The position numbers and the translations under genes were made by a program. From a virus: a DNA stretch of 64,000 bases. How positions within the stretch are numbered: the first letter of the stretch is position 1; each line of letters opens with the position of its first letter. The notes under the pieces are model-generated. The model searched no databases. It saw nothing but the letters and a program-made list of their open reading frames with translations, and was not told the origin of the DNA. Shown piece after piece: positions 6,928 through 13,916 of the stretch. The stretch is taken from the IMG/VR virus record IMGVR_UViG_3300032236_001100, positions 1 to 64,000 of that record; one strand, 5' to 3'.

Positions 6928-7338
6928 ATGACAGACACGATTCTTGAAGCGGTACTTGATTCCTATATCGAGTGCGCATTATGGACTACCACCGACGAAT
7001 CAGACGAACGTGGCGGCAACCCGCTTGACGATAACTATGGGCCGTCTGATCTTTCCCCAGAAGCCCTGGAAGCGATGCGCAAGGATTGTGCCAGGTTCCT
7101 CAGAGACAATAAGGTGATCCTTGAGACTTTTGACGAACTTTACCCTAACTGGTTCACCAAGTACTCGACTGAAGAAATGATCGGCCACGACTTCTGGCTG
7201 ACCCGCAACGGTCACGGAGCTGGCTTCTGGGACGGCGGCTGGCCCGGTATTACCGGCGATATTCTCACCCGGTCGTGCAAGGCGTTTGGCGAGTGCAACC
7301 TGTACGTGGGTGACGATAGCAAGATTTATGTTTGCTAA
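6928..7338 (+). CDS. Hypothetical protein, WDGGWPG-type (136 aa)
   Basis: The ATG at 6928 follows ACGAGAGGACCACGATC. The C-terminal half contains 'GHDFWLTRNGHGAGFWDGGWPG' (about residues 88-109), a motif recurring in small phage proteins of unknown function. The N-terminal half is acidic and helical. No catalytic residues can be assigned with confidence. The size and the conserved aromatic/Gly core suggest a compact single-domain protein. Confidence 0.78.
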   Translation: MTDTILEAVLDSYIECALWTTTDESDERGGNPLDDNYGPSDLSPEALEAMRKDCARFLRDNKVILETFDELYPNWFTKYSTEEMIGHDFWLTRNGHGAGFWDGGWPGITGDILTRSCKAFGECNLYVGDDSKIYVC

Positions 7339-7356
7339 TATCGGCAGCGACTCAAT

Positions 7357-7380
7357 AACCCCACCGCAAGATTTTTTAAT
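7357..7380 (+). promoter_or_regulatory. C-run/ATTTTTTAA leader motif
   Basis: AACCCCACCGCAAGATTTTT then TAAT; a weaker copy without the CTGACCGGC part. The gene at 7412 follows with ACGAAAGGAT as ribosome site. Confidence 0.5.
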
Positions 7381-7411
7381 CCGGGTTCACACAATACGAA
7401 AGGATACGACG

Positions 7412-7714
7412 ATGGCAAGAGTTAAGAAAGTCAAGCCGCTGAAAATGCCGGTAGCACTCAAAAACGCATTGTACAATGCGTCCAAAAATTGCACTGGAAG
7501 CATTGCGAGTGGCTGCAAGCATAGCATCGAAAGAAACCAAGCATACGGTCGAGGCATCATCGTTGGTTGCGTTAGCGCGTTAATGGCAACCGGCATGACG
7601 TTTGATGAAGCCTGGCTGTTCATTGGCGGCAATATCCCTACCGACTATGACGAGGCATGCGTCCCCGATACATGGCCGCTTCGCCAGCTTTCAAAGTCTC
7701 AACCCTCTCAGTGA
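7412..7714 (+). CDS. Basic hypothetical protein (100 aa)
   Basis: Starts at ATG 7412 after ACGAAAGGATACGACG. A Lys/Arg-rich N-terminus (MARVKKVKPLKM) leads into a helical core with a hydrophobic stretch 'GIIVGCVSALMATGMTFDEAWLFIGG', probably a buried helix pair rather than a membrane span. No family recognised. The stop codon lies inside the next leader motif. Confidence 0.7.
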   Translation: MARVKKVKPLKMPVALKNALYNASKNCTGSIASGCKHSIERNQAYGRGIIVGCVSALMATGMTFDEAWLFIGGNIPTDYDEACVPDTWPLRQLSKSQPSQ

Positions 7715-7730
7715 TTTTTGGGAATCACTG
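7702..7730 (+). promoter_or_regulatory. ATTTTTGGGA leader motif with hairpin
   Basis: CCCTCTCAGTGATTTTTGGG. The flanks CAGTGATT (7709-7716) and AATCACTG (7723-7730) form a perfect 8-bp stem with loop TTTGGG. It overlaps the stop codon of the preceding gene, so it could act as a terminator or RNA-processing site. Confidence 0.5.
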
Positions 7731-7774
7731 TCGCCCGTTCCTGAACCGTTCGCCAGCAATCAAGGAAAATCACA

Positions 7775-8197
7775 ATGGCCTTCAAGTCGCCACGACTCAA
7801 AGATCGTAACGCATCCATTCCAGAAATTCTCGACCGCCTCTTTTCCGGCAAGCGAGTCGATGAAGTCACACTCCGAAACGCTAAAGCCGAGTACGACAAG
7901 CTCAAATTGATCAAGTCGGCTAAGACCACCAAGCCACTGACCGGTGAGGAACGCCAGCGTAGGGCGCGAGGCCGTCCAAAAAACTCCGAGCCAATGGCAC
8001 GCTTCAACATGAAGCTAACGCAATCCGAGCTGACGGCCTGGAATGATGCGTGCGATATATTGAAATACGAGTCGCTTTCCGCTATGGTCCGGTTCGCGGT
8101 GAACGGCCTCGTGAATAACGTGATCGAAACCAAGCATAATGTAATGCCACTCAATCAAGAAAACACCGGCCAGCAACCAACCACCCCCGCCCCATGA
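7775..8197 (+). CDS. Ribbon-helix-helix-type DNA-binding protein with AT-hook-like segment
   Basis: Probably a DNA-binding regulator. Residues about 63-72 read 'RARGRPKNSE', like an AT-hook (RGRP core). They are followed by 'ARFNMKLTQSELTAWNDACDILKYESLSAMVRFAVNGLV' in pieces typical of an RHH or CopG-like fold: a beta strand with alternating residues, then two helices. The gene at 8475 has the same architecture and nearly the same SAMVR(F/H)A-NGLV helix, so the two are paralogs. The stop codon overlaps the ATG of the SWIM gene (ATGA), implying coupled translation of the three genes. Confidence 0.75.
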   Translation: MAFKSPRLKDRNASIPEILDRLFSGKRVDEVTLRNAKAEYDKLKLIKSAKTTKPLTGEERQRRARGRPKNSEPMARFNMKLTQSELTAWNDACDILKYESLSAMVRFAVNGLVNNVIETKHNVMPLNQENTGQQPTTPAP

Positions 8198-8478
8198 TTT
8201 CCCAGATTAAAATTCGAGGTCGAACCTACCGCTTGGAAAAGATCAGCAGTAGGTTTATCCTCTCTTACGGCGAACGGTCCCACCGGGTTGATCAAGACGA
8301 CAACCAATGGTGCGGTTGGATATGCGATTGCGAGGACTTCGCCTACCGCCGCGAGGGCAATAAAGCTGACCCCTGCAAGCATATCTTAGCTTTGCACAAT
8401 CAGGGCTTCACAGTTCTGTCAGACAGATATCTCTTTCAGCCAGCCGATTCACAAGACACGAAAGGGCCGATAAAATGA
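8194..8478 (+). CDS. SWIM zinc-finger protein (94 aa)
   Basis: The CxC...CxH signature of SWIM zinc fingers is present: C44-D-C46 and C61-K-H63, with a 14-residue gap. The N-terminal 40 residues form strands ('IKIRGRTYRLEKISSRFILSY'). SWIM domains bind DNA or protein partners in recombinases, transposases and bacterial ATPase complexes. Here the domain stands almost alone. It overlaps its neighbours by ATGA on both sides, between two RHH-like proteins, so the three probably act together. Confidence 0.82.
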   Translation: MISQIKIRGRTYRLEKISSRFILSYGERSHRVDQDDNQWCGWICDCEDFAYRREGNKADPCKHILALHNQGFTVLSDRYLFQPADSQDTKGPIK

Positions 8479-9179
8479 CCGTTGCATCCATCGCACCGGA
8501 ACCATTGCTGAAAACGACCACAACCGCCATGACGCCGATCACCCAAGTGATAGAGCGTGTCCTCATGCGAGACACGCCAACCGATCACGAAGTCGAATCT
8601 GCCTGCAAAGAATTCAAGGCAATCGCACCGTTCGCTGTCCCAGACGGCAAGCTGGAAAAGCTGATCTCTTCATTGTCCAACGAAGATGAGTTCCCCAGCG
8701 ACTCGTTGGCCTCGCAAGCCCTACGCGAGTACGAGCAAGCCGTGATCCAGCGATACCTCGTAACGACCGGCAAGTCGTTCAAGCCGCCCCGCAAGGCCAA
8801 AGAAGCCGACCATAAGCCCAAACGGCCACGAGGCCGTCCCAGGCTTGACAAAGATATGAAAAATCTGCACTTTCGAGTCGAGACAAAACGCCTCGAAGCC
8901 TGGAAAGAAGTCAGTCGCAAGCTCGGTTTCAATAGCGTTTCCGCGATGGTTCGTCACGCTATGAACGGCTTAGTCGAATCTGGTCTGGTGATCTCAGAAG
9001 ACGAGCTTCACGAGGAACGTCAGCACCATGAAGACGTTATGACAGGCGCGTCTGTCAGGATCACCATAGGCGAATTAAAGTCATGGGAAGATTACTGTCA
9101 ACAATACGGCAACCGAATAGTTGCGGCTATCATCAGGATTGCCGCCGAACGCCTTACTCGGCCATTCGGAGATATGTAA
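8475..9179 (+). CDS. Tandem RHH-like DNA-binding protein with AT-hook-like segment (234 aa)
   Basis: Paralog of the protein at 7775. An N-terminal helical domain of about 100 residues is followed by 'KRPRGRPRLDKD' (AT-hook-like) and 'LHFRVETKRLEAWKEVSRKLGFNSVSAMVRHAMNGLV' in the same order as the 7775 protein. A second similar unit near the C-terminus ('ASVRITIGELKSWEDYCQQYGNRIVAAIIRIAAERL') suggests two ribbon-helix-helix folds in one chain. It starts at ATG 8475, overlapping the SWIM gene by four bases. A role in transcriptional control or DNA organisation is an inference. Confidence 0.75.
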   Translation: MTVASIAPEPLLKTTTTAMTPITQVIERVLMRDTPTDHEVESACKEFKAIAPFAVPDGKLEKLISSLSNEDEFPSDSLASQALREYEQAVIQRYLVTTGKSFKPPRKAKEADHKPKRPRGRPRLDKDMKNLHFRVETKRLEAWKEVSRKLGFNSVSAMVRHAMNGLVESGLVISEDELHEERQHHEDVMTGASVRITIGELKSWEDYCQQYGNRIVAAIIRIAAERLTRPFGDM

Positions 9180-9223
9180 AATCCAGAGAAAAAATGCAAT
9201 CAGAAAATAATTCCGGTTGCCAA

Positions 9224-9252
9224 TTGATTTTGTGTGCTACGTTTCGTATATT
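9224..9252 (+). promoter_or_regulatory. Promoter TTGATT-17-TATATT for the serine recombinase
   Basis: -35 TTGATT at 9224-9229, 17-bp spacer, -10 TATATT at 9247-9252, about 65 bp before the recombinase start. GGTTGCCA just upstream resembles the repressor half-site. Confidence 0.75.
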
Positions 9253-9316
9253 AGATCTTGTCGAGAGCAAACACTGACCTGAACGCCTTCGACTCTAAAC
9301 CCGAGAGGAACATGAG

Positions 9317-10051
9317 ATGCAGAAATATGTGCCCTACGTCCGTGTGAGCAGCAAACGCCAGGGTGACAGCGGCCTGGGCCTGGAAGCTCAGGTCGAGGCC
9401 GTTAAGAAGTACGCTGAATCCAAGTCTGGTGAGATTGTCCGTGACCCGTTTGTCGAGGTCGAGACAGGCACCAAAGATCGTGTCGTGCTTCGTACTGCCC
9501 TGGCTTATGCACGTCGAACCAAGTCTACACTTGTGGTCGCCAAGCTCGACCGTATCGCCCGTGATATGAAGCTGTTCTGTGAGATCCGCGACTCTGGCAC
9601 CAACGTGGTCTTTCTTGACCTGCCAGACGTGCCGCCAGGCCCCGTTGGTCAGATCATGCTCACGATGCTTGCTGCATTCGCTGAGTTTGAAGCTAAGGTG
9701 ATTCAGGAGCGAACCAGAGCTGCGCTCGGAGTCCTCAAGAAACGTGGTGTTAAGCTCGGTGCCGCCCGTGAGGGTGCGCCTCGTCTCACTGACTCTGATC
9801 GTGCCGCTGGTCGCAAGGCCGCATCTGAGGCCATCTCTAATAAGGCTGTCAAGCGCAACGCTGACATTCTGCCGGTTGTCCTCGGTCTGCGTGAGGACGG
9901 CATGCCACTGAGTGAGATCGGTGAGTTCCTGGCTGAAAACTACGGTTCCCTCACTGCAAGCGGCCAGCCATTCGACGCTAGCCGTGTAGCCAAGCTGGTG
10001 CGAATGGCTAAGAAGGCGGGCGTCAAGCCAGCCATGCCGGTGCTTGCCTAA
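9317..10051 (+). CDS. Small serine recombinase (resolvase/invertase family)
   Basis: Site-specific DNA recombinase using a serine nucleophile. 'YVRVSSKRQ' puts the catalytic Ser at residue 11. Later landmarks are 'VAKLDRIARD' (74-83) and the E-helix 'AEFEAKVIQERTRAAL' (122-137). The C-terminal 100 residues hold a small DNA-binding part ending in an HTH-like 'MPLSEIGEFLAENYGSLTASGQPFDASRVAKLVR'. The length of 244 aa fits small resolvases and lacks the long C-terminal domains of large integrases. It starts at ATG 9317 behind CCGAGAGGAACATGAG. A tyrosine integrase is also present (31858), so this protein may resolve multimers or invert DNA. Confidence 0.92.
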   Translation: MQKYVPYVRVSSKRQGDSGLGLEAQVEAVKKYAESKSGEIVRDPFVEVETGTKDRVVLRTALAYARRTKSTLVVAKLDRIARDMKLFCEIRDSGTNVVFLDLPDVPPGPVGQIMLTMLAAFAEFEAKVIQERTRAALGVLKKRGVKLGAAREGAPRLTDSDRAAGRKAASEAISNKAVKRNADILPVVLGLREDGMPLSEIGEFLAENYGSLTASGQPFDASRVAKLVRMAKKAGVKPAMPVLA

Positions 10052-10062
10052 TACGGAATGCA

Positions 10063-10094
10063 AGCCGCCTCAAATTATGTGGCGGCTCACTTTT
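10063..10094 (+). terminator. Hairpin with T-run after the serine recombinase
   Basis: AGCCGCC (10063-10069) pairs with GGCGGCT (10081-10087), loop 11, followed by CACTTTT. A short Rho-independent-like terminator. Confidence 0.5.
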
Positions 10095-10095
10095 A

Positions 10096-10117
10096 ACCCC
10101 GCTCAAGATTTTTTGAA
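10096..10117 (+). promoter_or_regulatory. C-run/ATTTTTTGAA leader motif
   Basis: AACCCCGCTCAAGATTTTTT then GAA, followed by CTGACCGGC and ACCGAGAGGAT before the ATG at 10158. A complete composite leader. Confidence 0.6.
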
Positions 10118-10157
10118 TCGCCCTGCCCTGACCGGCAGCAACCGAGAGGATAATATC

Positions 10158-10583
10158 ATGACTCTGAAAGAATGGTCCGAGCTATCGCAGATTCACGCTA
10201 CGTCACCGAACGAACGTGGCAACGTATCTTTGACGATTAGCCCTACTCACTTTCACCATCGGTCGCTGTATCACCTGGATGACTACTACGTCGATTTCAT
10301 GAACGGGCCAGTTGTATGGATGAAACCCAAACTAAAAGCCGAGATCACTGTGTGGGCACCGCTTGATCACGCCACAATGCAAACGCCTCTGATCGGTCGT
10401 TGGGAAATCATGGTTGCTGGCCCATGCGATGCCGAGGCCGTAGCCAGAACGCTCATGCGAGATAAAGGTGGACATTCTGCATACTATGTCATGCCGGATC
10501 ACTGGAACCAAAACATCCGATCCAACTGGCTAACAAGCAACGGCTGGCTTTCTGGCCTTCGCGCCATACCACCCACCCAGTGA
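10158..10583 (+). CDS. Hypothetical protein (141 aa)
   Basis: The ATG at 10158 follows ACCGAGAGGATAATATC. It contains many His and Trp residues ('SPTHFHHRSLYHLDDYYVDFMNGPVVWMKPKLKAEITVWAP') and strands in the first half, with a shorter helix ('PCDAEAVARTLMRDKGG') in the second. No known family is recognised; there is no signal peptide or transmembrane segment. Confidence 0.7.
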   Translation: MTLKEWSELSQIHATSPNERGNVSLTISPTHFHHRSLYHLDDYYVDFMNGPVVWMKPKLKAEITVWAPLDHATMQTPLIGRWEIMVAGPCDAEAVARTLMRDKGGHSAYYVMPDHWNQNIRSNWLTSNGWLSGLRAIPPTQ

Positions 10584-10612
10584 TTTTCCCAACCCACAAC
10601 GAGGCCCAACCC

Positions 10613-11056
10613 ATGATTGCTCAGACCCGAATCCTGCCCGACTTCAACGCAATACGATCCATAGCCGAGGAGATCGGCTCAGACCTCGCTCACGAGATTC
10701 TGGAGCGTGACCTGTACGTTTCCTGGCCGGGACTCGACCAGGCCAACAGCGAGCCTCTGACGGCCCTGGGGCTCAAGCCCACCGATCCTGAGTGGTTCGA
10801 GGCCGAGAGGCTTGCCGCCAGGATGTTCACGGCTGGCCTGCTGATCTTGGATATCCAGGCTGAACTAGACAGGCTGGGTTGGAGCAGGACCACCGGCAAC
10901 CCCGATGGTCTGGCGGTTGTGCCACTCAGTCACGGCAAGGTGCAGGTTCTTGGCCTGCAAGACCAGGCGACACAAGACGCCAGGATCTTGCTCTCCAGGC
11001 TCAAGGCCGTCCGTACCGGCGTGCCCTACTCAATCACGTTCATCACCGGACTCTAA
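10613..11056 (+). CDS. Hypothetical protein carrying the 'LDRLGWSR' shared domain (147 aa)
   Basis: Starts at ATG 10613 after ACGAGGCCC; an upstream GTG at 10580 overlaps the previous stop and is less likely. Residues 1-80 are helical and unlike neighbours. From about residue 82 the sequence 'ILDIQAELDRLGWSRTTGNPDGLAVV' and a later 'ARILLSRLKAV' match the N-terminal part of the proteins at 11111 and 11966. The function of the shared domain is unknown. Confidence 0.7.
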   Translation: MIAQTRILPDFNAIRSIAEEIGSDLAHEILERDLYVSWPGLDQANSEPLTALGLKPTDPEWFEAERLAARMFTAGLLILDIQAELDRLGWSRTTGNPDGLAVVPLSHGKVQVLGLQDQATQDARILLSRLKAVRTGVPYSITFITGL

Positions 11057-11059
11057 CAA

Positions 11060-11085
11060 GACCCCCCCCGACGTAATTTTTTGAA
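11060..11085 (+). promoter_or_regulatory. C-run/ATTTTTTGAA leader motif
   Basis: ACCCCCCCCGACGTAATTTT then TTGAAG, located 27 bp before the ATG at 11111. Here the usual GAGAGG ribosome site is replaced by AAGGAG. Confidence 0.55.
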
Positions 11086-11110
11086 GTCGATTTACCAAGG
11101 AGATTTGACA

Positions 11111-11881
11111 ATGGCCAGCAGCAAGATGATCAAAGCAATCGAAGCGGAACTTGAGCGGCTTGACTGGAACGGGTCCGAGACCAACGTGTCCGGGTTCGTT
11201 ATCACCGACTACGAAGAAATGGTAGGCACATTGCCACCAAACTTCGTCGTGCTGTACGACGATCACATCCGGTTCGTTGATGATGCTGACAAGATCCTGA
11301 ACGCACTCAAGGCAGCATCGCCCGACGACGAATATGGGACCGGCCTGGACGATATCCAGCAGGATTCGGACTACCTAGCCGCTCGTCGCCAGGAACTCGT
11401 GCAGATCCTGGGGGTTATCACAACGAAGGACCATGCCGGTGTTCACTTCACCACGAACTACACCAGAGACGTACTGGAGAGCCTGGAGTGGGTTGGATGG
11501 ATCAAGATTCATAAGCCAGTCCACGAGGCCACTGGCCTGGAGTACAGCGAGGAGAACTGGTCCCTGGAAGTCACGCCCGAAGGCCAGAAGGTCGTGGACG
11601 ATGAGTACCAGGAACCCAAAGAAGAGGACGAGCGTATCTCGCTTTGCATCGACAACGGCCCTGGCGGTTACGTTGTGTCGAATCCCGACAGCATTCCGCG
11701 CCAGATCATTCACGTCATGTCACCCGATGGGCCTATGATCACGGGAAGTACCGACAGCCACTCGGTCGTGGCCGAATGTTGGGAAGCTATTAACGGACTC
11801 ACGGGCTGGAAGAGCGAAGACGAAGTCACGGTCGATCATGATCGCCAGACGATCTTCGTGTCCGGTCGCAAGCTGTCCTGA
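11111..11881 (+). CDS. Hypothetical protein with N-terminal 'LDRLGW' domain (256 aa)
   Basis: The ATG at 11111 lies behind AAGGAGATTTGACA. The first 65 residues ('IEAELERLDWNGSETNVSGFVITDYEEM ... RFVDDADKILNALKAA') match the shared domain in 10613 and 11966. The middle ('YTRDVLESLEWVGWIKIHKPVHE', 'WSLEVTPEGQKVVDDE') looks like a small winged or beta-rich module, and the C-terminal 75 residues form another alpha/beta part. The protein is acidic. No known family; the repeated domain suggests local gene duplication followed by fusion to different partners. Confidence 0.72.
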   Translation: MASSKMIKAIEAELERLDWNGSETNVSGFVITDYEEMVGTLPPNFVVLYDDHIRFVDDADKILNALKAASPDDEYGTGLDDIQQDSDYLAARRQELVQILGVITTKDHAGVHFTTNYTRDVLESLEWVGWIKIHKPVHEATGLEYSEENWSLEVTPEGQKVVDDEYQEPKEEDERISLCIDNGPGGYVVSNPDSIPRQIIHVMSPDGPMITGSTDSHSVVAECWEAINGLTGWKSEDEVTVDHDRQTIFVSGRKLS

Positions 11882-11890
11882 GCTAACACG

Positions 11891-11913
11891 GGAGCCTGGT
11901 CTGAACAGGCTCC
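11891..11913 (+). terminator. Hairpin after the gene ending at 11881
   Basis: GGAGCCTG (11891-11898) and CAGGCTCC (11906-11913) form a perfect 8-bp stem with a 7-base loop. The T-run comes only about 18 bases later, inside the next leader motif, so terminator activity is uncertain. Confidence 0.45.
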
Positions 11914-11915
11914 AT

Positions 11916-11941
11916 ACCCCCCCCTTCGGGATTTTTTGGGA
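11916..11941 (+). promoter_or_regulatory. C-run/ATTTTTTGGGA leader motif
   Basis: ACCCCCCCCTTCGGGATTTT then TTGGGA. In this copy CCC-TTC-GGG could itself form a tiny stem before the T-run. The TTG start at 11966 follows behind CGGAG. Confidence 0.55.
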
Positions 11942-11965
11942 TCAAAACAGCACGGAGAATTTACG

Positions 11966-12472
11966 TTGAACGCATGTCTTGCAGCGATCAAGTCTGAACT
12001 CGACCGCTTAGGTTGGTCTCGCTCTGAGTCCAACCCCTCTGGATTCGTTGTGACCGACGAGGTTGACCTTGGGGCCACGGCTAACGGTATCACCTATAGC
12101 CACCCAGGAGACCTTCGATGGGTCCACGTTTACAACGACAGAATGGACAGATACGGCCACGCAGAACATATTCTGAGGATCTTGAAAGAACTTTCCGAAT
12201 ATGAGCATGTATTCGATTTCATCTCAGCGACAGCACCCCAAAGCCCAGCCAGGATTGGCAAGGCTTTGGGCTTCACGCTGGCAGAAATCAGGATGCGAAG
12301 CCTCATCAAGAACCGGCCAACCTTGGATCAAATGCTTCACGACTGCGAATGCAAGCATTTGATTCGCTTTGGGCTCAAGCCGGGAACACGAGCCTGGGAA
12401 GTCTTTGAGTCTTCAGCAAGACAAGCATTCGAGACAAGTGTGGCTCAACAAAATGAGGAGCAACGCCAATGA
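11966..12472 (+). CDS. Hypothetical protein with N-terminal 'LDRLGWSR' domain (168 aa)
   Basis: TTG at 11966 is preferred because CACGGAGAATTTACG precedes it; no in-frame ATG lies near. Residues about 5-75 ('AAIKSELDRLGWSRSESNPSGFVVTDEVDLG', later 'AEHILRILKEL') are the clearest version of the domain shared with 10613 and 11111. The C-terminal part ('GKALGFTLAEIRMRSLIKNRPTLDQMLHDCECKHLIRFGLKPGTRAWEVFE') is helical and unrelated to the others. Function unknown. Its stop overlaps the next ATG by four bases. Confidence 0.68.
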   Translation: MNACLAAIKSELDRLGWSRSESNPSGFVVTDEVDLGATANGITYSHPGDLRWVHVYNDRMDRYGHAEHILRILKELSEYEHVFDFISATAPQSPARIGKALGFTLAEIRMRSLIKNRPTLDQMLHDCECKHLIRFGLKPGTRAWEVFESSARQAFETSVAQQNEEQRQ

Positions 12473-12714
12473 TATGGACTCCAGCTTCGCAGCCGCCTCC
12501 ACTGCACAAAGATGAGAACCTGCTTGATACGCTGACATCGGACGATGTTTTGGCTGTAGACAAGTGGGGAAAAATTTTTGTCGCCTACATGCAGTCGGAC
12601 GAATATTACGGGACTCGCTGGCGAACAACATGCTCCGAAGGATGGATTCTGAATGAAGGAACTGTCACACACTGGATGCCACTACCACCCTTGCCAGAAA
12701 AGGACAAACCATGA
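12469..12714 (+). CDS. DUF551-like small protein (81 aa)
   Basis: The pattern fits the phage-borne DUF551 family: 'MIWTPASQPPP' at the start, an acidic 'DDVLAVDKWGKIFVAYM' strand pair, and the hallmark 'VTHWMPLPPLP' near the C-terminus (about residues 66-76). Family function is unknown. It is coupled by ATGA to genes on both sides, and the following gene is a longer relative. Confidence 0.78.
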   Translation: MIWTPASQPPPLHKDENLLDTLTSDDVLAVDKWGKIFVAYMQSDEYYGTRWRTTCSEGWILNEGTVTHWMPLPPLPEKDKP

Positions 12715-13160
12715 ACTGGACCCCAGCCCTGATCTTGCCATCACTAAGCGAAGCCATAGGCCACCCTCGCGTGCTGGTCTCGGACGATGTGCTTGCAATC
12801 AACAATCAGCGAGAACAGTTCGTCGCATTTGTTGAGAAGAGAGAGGGCTTGGACCCACGGTGGATGTCAGGCAGGCGCGAGCTTGGCGACATCGAATACT
12901 GGATGCCCTTGCCTGCGGCACCAGACGCAGAGAAGCAAGAGCCGATGGGCAGCGTATACGTCGAACACGTTCACGTTACACAGGAGCAATTCAGCAAAGA
13001 GCCAGCTGTCTACTTTGACAAGATCGGCATCGACGGATCGACCGTGACCGTCCACAACGAAGATGGCGTCATCGGCCACCTCATTCCAGACTGGATGCTT
13101 CGCCAGATCGTGCGAGAAAATCTGGGCTTGCCTCGCAAGAACTCCGATATGTTAGTGTAA
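12711..13160 (+). CDS. DUF551-like protein with C-terminal extension (149 aa)
   Basis: Residues 1-70 repeat the DUF551 plan of the gene before it: 'MNWTPALILPS', 'LVSDDVLAINNQREQFVAFVE', and 'IEYWMPLPAAP' at 61-71. The remaining 75 residues ('VYVEHVHVTQEQF', 'VYFDKIGIDGSTVTVHNEDGVIGHLIPDWMLRQIV') form a second alpha/beta part not seen in the shorter relative. It arose probably by tandem duplication. Role unknown. Confidence 0.75.
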   Translation: MNWTPALILPSLSEAIGHPRVLVSDDVLAINNQREQFVAFVEKREGLDPRWMSGRRELGDIEYWMPLPAAPDAEKQEPMGSVYVEHVHVTQEQFSKEPAVYFDKIGIDGSTVTVHNEDGVIGHLIPDWMLRQIVRENLGLPRKNSDMLV

Positions 13161-13211
13161 GGTTGACATCAACTATGCCGCTGACCCGGCACTAACCGAG
13201 AGGATTGCAGG

Positions 13212-13421
13212 ATGCACGCGACACAAGGCCACAGTAGGCTTACCCTGGCGTTTCTGACTCTGGCTGCATGTTTTACCGCTGGATGTCAGACGGCCCCGCA
13301 GAGGCCACGCTGGGAGACGACAGTGGCCATCCGGTACGAAGGCCACCCAGACGCTGAAGACAAGGTAGTTGCCGAACTCTCGATGAAAACCTCGAACCCA
13401 GTGACCGATGCCAAGAAATGA
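13212..13421 (+). CDS. Small predicted lipoprotein (69 aa)
   Basis: Starts at ATG 13212 behind ACCGAGAGGATTGCAGG. A short basic N-terminus, a hydrophobic core ('LTLAFLTLAACF') and the lipobox 'FTAGC' place the lipidated Cys at residue 25. The mature part is only about 45 residues, polar and Lys/Glu/Asp-rich. Small phage lipoproteins can be outer-membrane spanins or superinfection-exclusion proteins; no partner inner spanin is evident. A hairpin terminator follows directly. Confidence 0.75.
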   Translation: MHATQGHSRLTLAFLTLAACFTAGCQTAPQRPRWETTVAIRYEGHPDAEDKVVAELSMKTSNPVTDAKK

Positions 13422-13428
13422 TGAACAG

Positions 13429-13470
13429 GTTGCCACCAGGAGCTAAAATACTTGGTGGCAACTTTGTTTT
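13429..13470 (+). terminator. Rho-independent-type terminator after the lipoprotein gene
   Basis: GTTGCCACCA (13429-13438) pairs perfectly with TGGTGGCAAC (13453-13462), loop 14, followed by TTTGTTTT. The arms also contain GTTGCC half-sites like those at repressor-type operators, so protein binding is a second possibility. Confidence 0.7.
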
Positions 13471-13487
13471 GGCATGGGAGGATTGAG

Positions 13488-13904
13488 ATGGAGTGGATCG
13501 AGGTCAAGCGGAAGTTACTCGGATTCAATATCCGCAAAGGTGAGAACAGCAGGGACAAAGGCGGCATCTACGCTGTTTTTTCGATTGCCGAACACTGCGA
13601 GGAAACCGGCGAATACCGGAACGCGATCCGCAACGGACCCACCGTGCGCTATCACGATCACGGCTGGGATGCCTTCGTGGCCCTGGCTGGCCCCTATATC
13701 GCACTGGCCGAGAATCCAGGCATGTTGGCCGATGAACGGCCTGTGGTTGCACCGTCGCCACACTCGTTCTGGAAGAAGCGACCAGGCAGACGGCCCAAGG
13801 CGATGATCGGCACCGACCAGGCTGAAGAGGGCACGGAGTCAGAAGAAGGCCAATATCGTTTTAGCTCATCGGGTATTGACTTGGGGCTCCCAAGATTGCC
13901 GTGA
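13488..13904 (+). CDS. Hypothetical protein (138 aa)
   Basis: The ATG at 13488 follows GGGAGGATTGAG; the upstream in-frame start would lie inside the terminator hairpin. The N-terminus is basic ('MEWIEVKRKLLGFNIRKGENSRDKGG') and is followed by 'YAVFSIAEHCEETGEYRNAIRNGPTVRYHDHGWDAFVALAGPYI'. The C-terminal 45 residues are low-complexity, with a basic patch 'KKRPGRRPK' and an acidic tail. No family recognised. Confidence 0.65.
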   Translation: MEWIEVKRKLLGFNIRKGENSRDKGGIYAVFSIAEHCEETGEYRNAIRNGPTVRYHDHGWDAFVALAGPYIALAENPGMLADERPVVAPSPHSFWKKRPGRRPKAMIGTDQAEEGTESEEGQYRFSSSGIDLGLPRLP

Positions 13905-13916
13905 GCGCATAAAAGT

